From positions 1 through 35,309 of the forward strand of contig JAGAVX010000092.1 of NCBI GenBank assembly GCA_017941705.1: a DNA stretch of 35,309 nucleotides, read 5' to 3'. Numbering within the stretch: position 1 is the stretch's first letter; each line of letters begins with the position of its first letter. The position numbers and the translations under genes are program-made. This document shows positions 9,539 through 17,458 of this stretch, in pieces. This DNA comes from Atopobiaceae bacterium (GTDB lineage Bacteria > Actinomycetota > Coriobacteriia > Coriobacteriales > Atopobiaceae). The notes under the pieces were generated by a model. That model searched no databases, was not told the DNA's origin, and saw nothing but the letters and a program-made list of their open reading frames with translations.

Positions 9539-10498
9539 CTACCAGCAATGATTGCGAGACGCCACGACTCGCAGCGCCTTTGGCACAACCTCGATAGAGA
9601 ATCTCGTCCCAGCGAGCTCCTCCCCATCGACCTGGCAGGGAGCGCCCTCGGGAAACTCGATCTGCGCCTTGCTGAAGGTGCGCAGCCGGACGAGGCGCGA
9701 GCGTGCATGGAGGCCAAAGCGAGCCAACCCCAGCAGAAACATGAGATGCGGCATCCAGGGGTGGCGCACGTTGTAGCACACGTCCAGAACGCCGTCACGG
9801 GGGTTTGCCTGCGGGCAGATCCTGAACCCTCCACCGTAGGTAGGGCCATTGAGCACGGCAAATATCAGCGAAGTCAGGTACATGGGCTTATCACCATCGA
9901 TTTGCGCTACGCACGGATACCCTTTGCTCGCGCGCAACGCCAGCTTGAGGCTCGAGGTGAGGAAGAGCCCCTCCCCTTGCTGCCTGGTACCCTCGGCGCG
10001 CCGCATCGTCGTGTCAAGTGCGATGGCGGCATCGAGGCCAAACGAGAGCGACTCGGTGAAGTAGACACTCTGTGGGTAGGCATCGCTCGAGACGAGACCC
10101 AGGTCCAAGGAGAGTTCGGACCCGGTCAAGAGCTGGGACAAAGCCTTCTCCGGATCGTTTGCCGCAAGGCCCAACGTGCGCGCATAGTCGTTGCCGGAAC
10201 CAAAGGGCACGATCGCCAGACGTGGGCGACGGGCCTCCTCGATCGTCATGAGCCCATTTACCGCCTCATGGATGACGCCGTCGCCGCCTATCACGAGAAT
10301 CGTGTCGTAGCCCTCCGCCTCGGCGGCAATGCGCTCGGCATCACCTGCCGCCGCGGTAAATCTCAGCTCGAATCCAGTCGTCGCAGCCGTATATGTCTCA
10401 AAAAAGCGGCGCACGGACTCCGCTCCCGCAACGCTTTTGCCACTGTGGGAGGTGGGATTTGCGATTGCCAGCGTCATGCCAAGCTGCATCCGGGCCAT
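9539..10498 (-). CDS. Diacylglycerol kinase family lipid kinase (YegS/DagK-type)
   Basis: 319 residues. The catalytic domain carries the nucleotide-binding signature I-G-G-D-G-V-I-H-E-A-V-N-G (about 69-81) and P-F-G-S-G-N-D-Y-A (about 97-105). A second beta-sandwich domain with N-G-P-T-Y-G-G-G follows, then a late D-G-E. This is the soluble DAGK-catalytic family, which phosphorylates diacylglycerol or similar lipids at the membrane and feeds phospholipid recycling; some relatives use sphingosine-like lipids or are uncharacterised. ATG 10498 is chosen because GGAG lies 6 bases upstream; ATG codons at 10489 and 10477 are alternatives. It follows a hypothetical gene by 77 bases. Confidence 0.93.
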   Translation of the reverse strand: MARMQLGMTLAIANPTSHSGKSVAGAESVRRFFETYTAATTGFELRFTAAAGDAERIAAEAEGYDTILVIGGDGVIHEAVNGLMTIEEARRPRLAIVPFGSGNDYARTLGLAANDPEKALSQLLTGSELSLDLGLVSSDAYPQSVYFTESLSFGLDAAIALDTTMRRAEGTRQQGEGLFLTSSLKLALRASKGYPCVAQIDGDKPMYLTSLIFAVLNGPTYGGGFRICPQANPRDGVLDVCYNVRHPWMPHLMFLLGLARFGLHARSRLVRLRTFSKAQIEFPEGAPCQVDGEELAGTRFSIEVVPKALRVVASRNHCW

Positions 10499-10575
10499 GC
10501 CATGCTCCGTTCAAGTTTCGTACGCCTTGGGGAGACGTCGCAGGCAGAGGGCGTCCCGGCACCAAAGACGAGTGT

Positions 10576-10980
10576 CTAGTCTCCCTCGTATGGCGTCGCC
10601 CCATGCTCGCGACACTCTTCCACGAAACGCTGCAGAATCGGCACGAGCATCTCCTCGGTCAGATCGTAATTTGCGTACGAGTCACGCAGCGGGTACTCAT
10701 ACCAGCGGAGCTTGAGGCCCGTCACGCGGTCGAAGAAATTGGGGCAAATTGCCGCGTTCTCCAGGTTGTCCCACACGTAGGGCTGAATCACAAAGTGATG
10801 CGTCGCCGTGGCACGCTCGTCATAGGGCGTCGGCGCGGGCGTGTCGCTCTTCCACGTGCGGCAGAAGCCGAACTTGTCGAAGCCTGCTTCATTCAAAGCC
10901 GCAACGAACAATCCCTCAAACCTGTTGCTGACCTTGTAGTCACCACGGGAGTTGCCAAACAGCAAGTTATCGAGCCCCAT
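10576..10980 (-). CDS. Hypothetical protein, about 134 residues
   Basis: Not recognised. A soluble, aromatic- and acid-rich protein without signal peptide or membrane segment. It contains C-R-T-W-K-S-D-T, a W-D-N-L-E-N-A-A-I-C-P-N-F-F-D segment and an acidic C-terminus. ATG 10980 has GAGGAGG 6 bases upstream; a TTG two codons earlier is possible. Codon use matches the neighbours. It may be cotranscribed with the lipid kinase. Confidence 0.75.
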   Translation of the reverse strand: MGLDNLLFGNSRGDYKVSNRFEGLFVAALNEAGFDKFGFCRTWKSDTPAPTPYDERATATHHFVIQPYVWDNLENAAICPNFFDRVTGLKLRWYEYPLRDSYANYDLTEEMLVPILQRFVEECREHGATPYEGD

Positions 10981-11261
10981 TACCAACCTCCTCGCGTACC
11001 CGCAGCCAACGTCATCGTCCCAGATTAGATGGCCTAGGATGCTTTGCCCGCTCTTTTCAGGATAGCATCCGGCTTACAACGACAATGGAGTCAATCGGCG
11101 ACCTGCACGTCATCGCACAAACGGGTACTGCGGACTCCGGCCGAGTGTCGTCCGGGGGACACTGGTGTCTTGATGTAGGCATGTTGATGGGCGCGCGCCG
11201 ATTGCGCGACGGGTTGGCTCACGGCTATGCTGTAGAACTCAGACGCGAGATAGGAGAAACC
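10981..11261. other. Intergenic region, divergent promoters, GGGGGAC repeat fragment
   Basis: 281 bases between divergent genes with no coding frame I trust. AGTGTCGTCCGGGGGACACT (11142-11161) is an imperfect palindrome sharing the GTCCGGGGGACAC core with the 13739-13878 element. A weak promoter candidate for the antiporter lies near 11205-11233 (TTGCGC, 18 bases, TATGCT). Confidence 0.4.
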
Positions 11262-12737
11262 ATGACCCAGACAACGGAGACGAATGACGCAGACGCTCAC
11301 TTAGAGAGCAGGGCGAGCAGATCGAACCCGGCCCGCGCATCCCATGATGGACCGGCGCGGCCACGTCGCACCCGCTTTCGCCAAGCCTTCATCAGCGTAG
11401 CCTCGATGATTGTCCTGATTTTCACCTGCGTCGTCGGCTTTGGCGCAGAGCCGCAGGTGCCGCTCGTCTTTGGGACACTCGTGGCTGGCCTCGTCGCCTC
11501 GTGGATCGGCTACTCGTGGGACGACATGCTCGAGGGGATGGTGCAGGGAATCGTCCCCTCGCTCGAGGCCATTCTCATCCTTCTGCTCATTGGCATGCTT
11601 GTCGGCGTCTGGATTGCCGCAGGAACAGTCCCTACCATGATCTACTACGGCCTGCAGATCATTTCGGACCGCTACTTCCTGGCAACCACCGCCCTGATCT
11701 GCACCATTGTCTCGTTTGCCATCGGAAGCTGGGGGACGGTCGGAACCGTTGGCATTGCCTTCATGGGCATCGGGCTCGCGCTGGGCGTTCCCGCCCCCGC
11801 CGTCGCAGGCTGCATTGTGTCGGGCGCGTATTGCGGCGAGATCATCTCTCCCCTCTCGGATGCAACTAACCTCACGGCAGGCGTAATCGGGCGAGACGTC
11901 TTTGACCTGATGAAGAAGACGCTTGCGCTAGCGCTTGTCGCACTGGCGCTTACCCTGGCGGCCTACACGACGGTGGGCCTGAGTCTGGGGACCCAGGGCA
12001 CAGGCCAAATCGCCGCAAACATCCAGCCTATCCTGAACGGACTTCGCGAGGGCTTCTTCATCTCCCCCATCTGCATGGCCCCCATGGCCGTCATGGTCGC
12101 CTGCATCGTCATCAAGCTTCCGGCGATTCCCTCGATGCTGCTGGGCATCATCGCGGGAATGCTCGTGGCATGGGGAACGCAGGGCACGAGCCTGCCGCTG
12201 GTGATTGACGCCTGCTTTGAGGGTTACCTGAGCCACTCGGGCAACGAGCTGATCGACTCGCTCCTCACTGCCGGCGGGATGATGTCGATGACCAACGCGG
12301 TAACCATCGTCCTGATCGCCATGGCGTTTGGCGGCCTCATGGAGCGCACCGGTCAGATGCAGGCCCTCATCGGACCTTTCATGCCGCGCATCAAGACGAA
12401 GGGCGCAATGACGGCCATAGCAGTCGCGGCATGCATGGGAATGAACGTTGTGCTGCCCGACCAGTTTCTTGGCATATCCGTGCCCGGACAGATGCTGGGG
12501 CCCGAATACGACAGGCGTGGTATCTCGCGTCTTGAGCTGGGGCGAACGCTGCTCGCGGGAGGAGCCGTCACAAGCCCGCTCGTGCCATGGAACACATGCG
12601 GCATCTACTGCTCGAGCATCCTAGGCGTAGGAGCGGTCGCATACAGCCGCTATGCGTTCTTCTGCCTTGCGCTGCCACTGATGACGGTCGCGTTGGGATA
12701 CCTGCATGCAGCGCGCGAGACGGGCCCGATCGGCTAG
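11262..12737 (+). CDS. nhaC: NhaC-family Na+/H+ antiporter
   Basis: 491 residues. A hydrophilic N-terminal tail of about 40 residues is followed by about 11-12 membrane segments. The segment G-S-W-G-T-V-G-T-V-G-I-A and the motif G-A-Y-C-G-E-I-I-S-P-L-S-D-A-T-N-L-T are typical of NhaC-type transporters, with the discontinuous-helix S-P-L-S-D region holding likely ion-binding residues. Late in the protein P-W-N-T-C-G matches the P-W-N-x-x-G conserved in the family. The protein exchanges sodium for protons at the cytoplasmic membrane; malate/lactate-coupled relatives exist, so the substrate is not certain. ATG 11262 has GGAG 5 bases upstream; the frame is open 59 codons further without a site. 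Confidence 0.9.
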   Translation: MTQTTETNDADAHLESRASRSNPARASHDGPARPRRTRFRQAFISVASMIVLIFTCVVGFGAEPQVPLVFGTLVAGLVASWIGYSWDDMLEGMVQGIVPSLEAILILLLIGMLVGVWIAAGTVPTMIYYGLQIISDRYFLATTALICTIVSFAIGSWGTVGTVGIAFMGIGLALGVPAPAVAGCIVSGAYCGEIISPLSDATNLTAGVIGRDVFDLMKKTLALALVALALTLAAYTTVGLSLGTQGTGQIAANIQPILNGLREGFFISPICMAPMAVMVACIVIKLPAIPSMLLGIIAGMLVAWGTQGTSLPLVIDACFEGYLSHSGNELIDSLLTAGGMMSMTNAVTIVLIAMAFGGLMERTGQMQALIGPFMPRIKTKGAMTAIAVAACMGMNVVLPDQFLGISVPGQMLGPEYDRRGISRLELGRTLLAGGAVTSPLVPWNTCGIYCSSILGVGAVAYSRYAFFCLALPLMTVALGYLHAARETGPIG

Positions 12738-12832
12738 GGCCAGCAATCCTGACGCTTGATGATCCTGGGCCACAGCCGCAGGTTCTTCATGCGCTGCCAA
12801 GGCCACCAAGCGAGCGAAGCAGCCACAAGAGA

Positions 12833-12868
12833 CGCCGCGCTCCGTACCAGCTGGCACGGAGCGCGGCG
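12833..12868. terminator. Probable bidirectional terminator between nhaC and the hypothetical gene
   Basis: A perfect 13-bp stem (12833-12845 with 12856-12868) with a 10-base loop that is itself partly palindromic (CCAGCTGG) lies between two convergent genes. Neither side has a proper T tract, so termination is inferred from stem strength and position. Confidence 0.55.
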
Positions 12869-12904
12869 CTCACGTAATGCAATGGGAAACGCGGGAGAAG
12901 TCGC

Positions 12905-13579
12905 CTACATCCTCTTTGCGGCACCCATCATGGTGCGCAGCTCCTTGTTGAGGTCCTTGAAGACGCCCTTGGGGCTGACCTCATCGAGCAGGGCGGCGAT
13001 GGCGAGAACCTCCTCGTCGGTGAGGTCCTTGTTGCCCGAGATGTTGCGGAACTTGGTGCCGACGATGAACATGCGGATGGTCTCCTCGGAGTCACCGGCG
13101 GCAAGCATGCGGCCGACCATCTCGCTGGAATGCGCGAACTGGATCATCTCCTTGTTGATGTGATCATAGGAGAACTTGCCGTTCTTGTCGGTATAGGCCT
13201 TGACGATGGCGAGGTACTCGTCGCTGTCGATGACGTTGACGACCTGCTGGGGAGCCTCATCCTCCTCGGGAGCGTCCTCGATGAGGTCGACCTCAGGCTC
13301 GTCGGTCAGGTCCTGGGCAACGAGCTTGGGCTTGCCCTGCTTGTGGTACGGCAGACCGGCGGTGAGGGTCATTGCCTCGGCAAAGGCCTCGACAGGGAAA
13401 AGGTCTGCAGGCGTGTTGGCCGAGACGATGGGATCGCCCGACGTCTTGCTGATCAGTGCCGTGCCCGGCTGGGTCGAGTCGGCGCGCAGGACCACGAGGC
13501 TGGCGTCGCCTGCAGACAGCTTCTGACGATAGGCAAGGGCGGGGATGACAGTGAGCTTGACGCTATTGGTACGAATCAT
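12905..13579 (-). CDS. Hypothetical protein, 224 residues
   Basis: Not recognised. A soluble protein beginning M-I-R-T-N-S-V-K-L. The first third is beta-like with A-Y-R-Q-K-L-S-A-G-D. A very acidic linker (about 90-110, P-E-V-D-L-I-E-D-A-P-E-E-D-E-A-P) follows, and then a helical C-terminal half with D-K-N-G-K-F-S-Y-D-H-I-N-K-E. That loop has the spacing of an EF-hand-like or helix-turn element, but I do not claim calcium binding. ATG 13579 has an excellent site (AAGGAGG, 6 bases upstream) and a consensus TATAAT lies 34 bases upstream, so it is probably well expressed. It is transcribed alone. Confidence 0.82.
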   Translation of the reverse strand: MIRTNSVKLTVIPALAYRQKLSAGDASLVVLRADSTQPGTALISKTSGDPIVSANTPADLFPVEAFAEAMTLTAGLPYHKQGKPKLVAQDLTDEPEVDLIEDAPEEDEAPQQVVNVIDSDEYLAIVKAYTDKNGKFSYDHINKEMIQFAHSSEMVGRMLAAGDSEETIRMFIVGTKFRNISGNKDLTDEEVLAIAALLDEVSPKGVFKDLNKELRTMMGAAKRM

Positions 13580-13612
13580 GTTCGTCCTCCTTTCGCATGG
13601 AACGTTTACTAG

Positions 13613-13618
13613 ATTATA
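13613..13618 (-). promoter_or_regulatory. -10 element of the 12905-13579 gene
   Basis: Consensus TATAAT on the minus strand, 34 bases upstream of the start codon. No convincing -35 hexamer is seen. Confidence 0.55.
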
Positions 13619-13738
13619 TACGCGTGGAGGCCATATCTGTCCCATCAGTCCTCTGTCGCCACCGACCGAATGCCCACGAGGTGCTTTCATGAGGTTGGCC
13701 AGCCCAGATTCCGCCAGGCAACGGTACCGTCCACGGAA

Positions 13739-13878
13739 TGTGGTCCGGGGGACACGCCCCGACGCAGCAGAACTGTGGTCCGGGGGACACGCCCCTAGGT
13801 CGCACTAGGACAAATGGCAAGGTGACAACCCTCGTGTGCCTGCAGTGCGACCTAGGGGCGTGTCCCCCGGACCACAGT
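13739..13878. repeat. Palindromic element with perfect 35-bp inverted arms and an extra half copy
   Basis: Arms 13772-13806 and 13844-13878 are perfect inverted repeats separated by 37 bases, beginning ACTGTGGTCCGGGGGACAC. A further copy of the arm's outer half (TGTGGTCCGGGGGACACG, from about 13739) lies directly outside the left arm. The element fills most of the 332-base gap between the channel gene's stop and the next minus-strand gene. It carries no coding frame. It shares end design with the 6575-6644 hairpin. Confidence 0.85.
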
Positions 13879-13911
13879 CTCCCCCAGACCACACTGACGT
13901 ACTGAATCTCG

Positions 13912-15777
13912 CTAGCCGCGTGAGACCACGATGAGGTCGTCTCCCCTACCGAATGCGATGGCTGCCTTGCTCTGGGGGTTGACCACGATCTCAAAGCTGC
14001 CGTCGCTGTTGAACCGCTTGTACCCGATGGCAACCTCGCCGTAGCGAGCCGCCGAGGCGCCAAGCGTGTAGAAGTCGACGGGCTCGTCCACAAGCACGTA
14101 GCGCGTGATGGGCTTCATGTAGATCGACGAGCCGCCATCAGAGAGAAGATCGCTCAGGATCGCCTTCTTGTGACGCTCTTCGGCCACCTGCACCATCAGC
14201 TTGGCGGTGATGCGTCCGCTCACCACGAAGTCGGTGGCACGCATGGTCTGCGCCAGCTGCTGGTTGCGTGTGCTGTTCATCTCGACGATGAGAGGCACGC
14301 TCGAACCGATCTCGTCGGCAATGTCATTGAGCTGCAGCTGCAGCATCAGCGTGCGGGCATCCGCCTCCTCGTCGTCAAGTTCGGGGTCCGCCAGTAAAAG
14401 GATGCTCGTGGGCTGCTCGGCAACGAGGGCCTCAAGTACCCGGCGCTTGTGGATCATGCATTCGCGCACATCAAGGCTGACGTTGTGGAGCTCGTCCTCC
14501 GCAGGCAGCGCATCGAGGTCGACCTTGCCTGGCTCGGCGGCAATCACGACCTGCGAGCCTGGCGCGGCATGGCCCTCCTCCTCGAGCAGAATCTGCTTGA
14601 GCATGTCACTGTATCCCAGCACCAGCAGCGTATGGGGCTCTTCGCGCTCGTCAGCCTCAAGCTTGAACTTGCCGGAATCGGGCGTGGCGGCAGCCTGCAG
14701 GACGGTCTTCTCGTCATCGCGGGCAATGAGGATGAGCTCGTCGCCATCCTGCACGAGCGACTCGTCGCTTGGGTTGAGCAGGACCTCGCCGTCGCGCACC
14801 ATGCCGATGGCGGTCTTCTTGGGCAGCTGCAGATTGATGGCTTCCAGTCGCTGGCCCACAGCTGCGGGGACCCGCTCGACGTAGACCTCGTTGCCCTTGA
14901 AGCTCAGCAGCTCGGAGAGGATGTCCGACATACCGGGGTGACGGCCGCTCTGCACCATCAGGCGCGCTACGGTCTTTTGGAAGTTGAGGATCTCGGCCGC
15001 ATCTCCGCCAGCGATGCTCGCGGGATGCAGCACGTCGCGGTCGCGGATTACCGCCGTGATGTAGGCGTCGGTGTTGCCCGCTTCCTCCAGCACGCTCTTG
15101 CACGCGAGGACGGTCTTGACGGTCATGAAGTCGTCGCTCAGGTTGACGATGATCGACTTGGCTGTGTCTAGCGAGCAGATCCCAAGGCTCTGCGGGCTGT
15201 CCGGACGACCGCTGCGGCATATGACACGCATTCCGTGCAGGTCGTCCACGCGGTCGCGTATGACACTCTCCATGTCGGTCTTGTCATGCTCGGCCAGGAC
15301 GACCACCGCGGCGTCCTTCTGGTTCTCGTTGGCAAGTGCCAGCTCCTCGATGATGTTGATGACCTCCTCGTCAAAGCCGATGACCACCACGTGGCCCTTC
15401 TCGATGACAAGCGAGTGACCTTCCTGCAGGTTTGCGATCTTGTCCTTGATGGCATTCGAGATAGTACCGATGAGGAAGCTGGTGATGAAGATGCCCACGA
15501 GCGTGACGATCGTCATCACGAACAGGTACGCAACGGTTCCCTCCTCCTTGGCGAGCACTCCCGTGTTGAGCGCATGCATGAGCGTGAACCAGATCGAGGA
15601 ACCGGGCGATGCGTCACCCGAGCCGTCCGCGCCACCGAGGGCCACGCTCAGAAGGCCGCCCACAACCGCGACGACCGCCGTGATGACGCCCAGAAGCAAG
15701 AGCAGCGATGGCGTTCCCTTGGACATGAGATTGTCAAACCAGTAGCGAAACCTCTGCTTGCCTGTCACCTTGCGCAT
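13912..15777 (-). CDS. CASTOR/POLLUX-like putative ion channel with RCK (TrkA-N-like) domains
   Basis: 621 residues. TM1 is at about 23-47 and a second segment at about 82-106, with the pore-helix-like W-F-T-L-M-H-A-L-N-T-G (63-73) between them. Then N-terminal Rossmann/RCK modules follow, beginning H-V-V-V-I-G-F-D-E-E-V (129-139) and again L-L-V-L-G-Y-S-D-M-L. Between them lies a TrkA-C-like segment (L-V-Q-D-G-D-E-L-I-L-I-A), and there is another at the C-terminus (G-R-G-D-D-L-I-V-V-S). This layout is that of the CASTOR/POLLUX-related family of actinobacteria and plants, where it forms cation channels in membranes. Ligand and ion are unknown here. The start has AAGGAG 6-7 bases upstream. It is transcribed alone; the stretch 15778-16017 upstream holds no gene. 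Confidence 0.88.
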   Translation of the reverse strand: MRKVTGKQRFRYWFDNLMSKGTPSLLLLLGVITAVVAVVGGLLSVALGGADGSGDASPGSSIWFTLMHALNTGVLAKEEGTVAYLFVMTIVTLVGIFITSFLIGTISNAIKDKIANLQEGHSLVIEKGHVVVIGFDEEVINIIEELALANENQKDAAVVVLAEHDKTDMESVIRDRVDDLHGMRVICRSGRPDSPQSLGICSLDTAKSIIVNLSDDFMTVKTVLACKSVLEEAGNTDAYITAVIRDRDVLHPASIAGGDAAEILNFQKTVARLMVQSGRHPGMSDILSELLSFKGNEVYVERVPAAVGQRLEAINLQLPKKTAIGMVRDGEVLLNPSDESLVQDGDELILIARDDEKTVLQAAATPDSGKFKLEADEREEPHTLLVLGYSDMLKQILLEEEGHAAPGSQVVIAAEPGKVDLDALPAEDELHNVSLDVRECMIHKRRVLEALVAEQPTSILLLADPELDDEEADARTLMLQLQLNDIADEIGSSVPLIVEMNSTRNQQLAQTMRATDFVVSGRITAKLMVQVAEERHKKAILSDLLSDGGSSIYMKPITRYVLVDEPVDFYTLGASAARYGEVAIGYKRFNSDGSFEIVVNPQSKAAIAFGRGDDLIVVSRG

Positions 15778-16017
15778 GGCTGCTCCTTCCCTCTGTTATC
15801 CATTTGGGGTCATGGTATCCACGAAAGGCAGAACGCGCGTAAGGGAAGGCAAAAGGATTGCCAGGCAATGAAAGCGCTGAGTAATTGCCCTGCATAGAGA
15901 TGATATTTGGTTAAAAGGACGGAAGTCGGGCAGACGGGACGCTCGCGTCCGCGCCGCCATTGGCACCGCCCGCAGCGGAGCAATCTCGCCACGGGCGGCA
16001 GGACGGCCGCGTGGCCA

Positions 16018-16500
16018 TCACAGCCGATGCGAGGCCGCTATGGACTTTCGGCGGTCTCGGTCCTCGCGCAGGCTGCCGAGGACGCCCGCCGCCAGACCCA
16101 ATGCCAAAAGCGCAAGACCAACCGGCATGTATGGCTCTACCAGCATCGATGTGGTCCCGTAGATCTCCAGCACACCGCGAAGGCAGCTGCCCACCGTCAG
16201 CGTCGCCACTCCGCAAGACCACAGGTCGCGGGCCACCCTGCACACATGCGCGCGTAGAGCCCCGCACGCCAACGCCGGAACCACTCCCAGCAGAAGCGGC
16301 CAAAGCGAGAGCCCCATCATCCACAGACTCCAGACTTCATGACTGAAGTACTCGTACACGAGCGAAAAGACCCCACAGAGGGCCGTGGCGACTGCATAGC
16401 GCCTTGCCGAGACCCTCCAACTCGGCTACTCTTGAAAGATTACCCCGCTGGATGGGCTCGTTACGTAGTCGGGCAATCCGTTATCAGCCATTCCGTGCAT
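16018..16500 (-). pseudogene. Small polytopic membrane protein gene interrupted by an in-frame TAG
   Basis: An ATG at 16500 lies 7 bases after the stop of the upstream glycosidase gene, with a GGAG site partly overlapping that stop. The frame reads M-H-G-M-A-D-N-G-L-P-D-Y for 24 codons, meets TAG at 16426-16428, and continues in the same frame for 135 more codons to TGA at 16018. Right after the TAG comes R-R-Y-A-V-A-T-A-L-C-G-V-F-S-L-V-Y-E-Y-F-S, which looks like a genuine first membrane segment, then about three more. No ATG/GTG/TTG lies between the TAG and that segment; the first usable start, GTG 16359, would cut it off. I read this as a membrane protein gene broken by a nonsense codon. 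Sequencing error or readthrough cannot be excluded. Confidence 0.65.
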
Positions 16501-16507
16501 CTGACTC

Positions 16508-17458
16508 CTAGACAACGTAGACAATGTCACTCACGCTCCTCTCACCGCCATGGCGGCGTCCCATGGACGCAGGATTGTTGGCAATCTCTCCCTCGTAGTA
16601 CAGCGTCGAAGAGCCGCCTCCGTCCAAGTTGTAAGCGCAGCTAGCGCCCAACTCTTCGGCCATGAACTCGGCCAGCTCCAAAAGCGTCAGGCCTTCCGAC
16701 TCGTCCGAACGGCCGTCTGCCACCACCAGCACATAATGCCCGTCGGATACCTTGCCGATGGCCGTGCGCGGGTTGCTCGCCATTGCGCGGTCGACCTCGT
16801 CGTCCTCGCCAACCGTAATCGTGCCGTCAGACACGAGCCCCGGCCCAAACGAGAAGACCTGCCACGCCCCCGCATCTACAAGATCCTGCGCGCTCACATC
16901 CCCCTCACAAATCACCTCGAAGCTCCCATCCCGGTAGATGACCAGGTCCTCCTGATCCTGAGCCGCCGCCGTATCACGGTACAGCACGCCGTTGCGTACC
17001 ACGTAGCCGGCGTTGCGCGCGCCATAGTAGTCGCCGTTGATAGCCACCGTCGCCCCCTTTTCCTCTGCCATCGCCGACGTGGTCGCCGTGACGTTCTTGC
17101 CATAGGTGTCGTTGGCAAGCGCCGCCATCAGGTTGGTGACATCATCGGCATAGACATCCACCACGTAGACGGTGGTGTTGAGGTATTGGACCTCGGTGAG
17201 CTCGGTCGTTGCGTCGCTTGTCACGGACTCGGCAGCGGCGATACTTTCAGTCTCCACCGACGTCGCGCTGTCGGTCACCGCGAGCTCGACCACCTCGCGC
17301 GCCTCCGCTTGCGACACGCTCGCATACGAGCGCGGAATGACAAAGGTGTCAAGCAGGGCATATGCCGTATACGCCGTCAAGACAATCGAGTACGCCAAGA
17401 CGAGTGGGGGCACCCGGCGCGGCCGCCGCAGGCGTTCGACCTCATATCTCATGCCCAT
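16508..17458 (-). CDS. Membrane-anchored phosphodiester glycosidase (NAGPA-domain) family protein
   Basis: 316 residues. An N-terminal membrane anchor (about 18-40) and an Ala/Thr/Glu-rich extracytoplasmic linker (to about 95) are followed by the NAGPA-type domain. That domain has V-A-I-N-G-D-Y-Y-G, G-P-G-L-V-S-D-G and the hallmark N-L-D-G-G-G-S-S-T-L, then R-S-V-S-D-I at the end. Family members act on phosphodiester-linked sugars, as in uncovering of N-acetylglucosamine-1-phosphodiester groups and in exopolysaccharide-associated proteins; the substrate here is probably a cell-surface glycan. It overlaps the end of the upstream glycosyltransferase (stop at 17449) and has GGAGG within 6-8 bases of ATG 17458, so the two are translationally coupled. 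Confidence 0.9.
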   Translation of the reverse strand: MGMRYEVERLRRPRRVPPLVLAYSIVLTAYTAYALLDTFVIPRSYASVSQAEAREVVELAVTDSATSVETESIAAAESVTSDATTELTEVQYLNTTVYVVDVYADDVTNLMAALANDTYGKNVTATTSAMAEEKGATVAINGDYYGARNAGYVVRNGVLYRDTAAAQDQEDLVIYRDGSFEVICEGDVSAQDLVDAGAWQVFSFGPGLVSDGTITVGEDDEVDRAMASNPRTAIGKVSDGHYVLVVADGRSDESEGLTLLELAEFMAEELGASCAYNLDGGGSSTLYYEGEIANNPASMGRRHGGERSVSDIVYVV

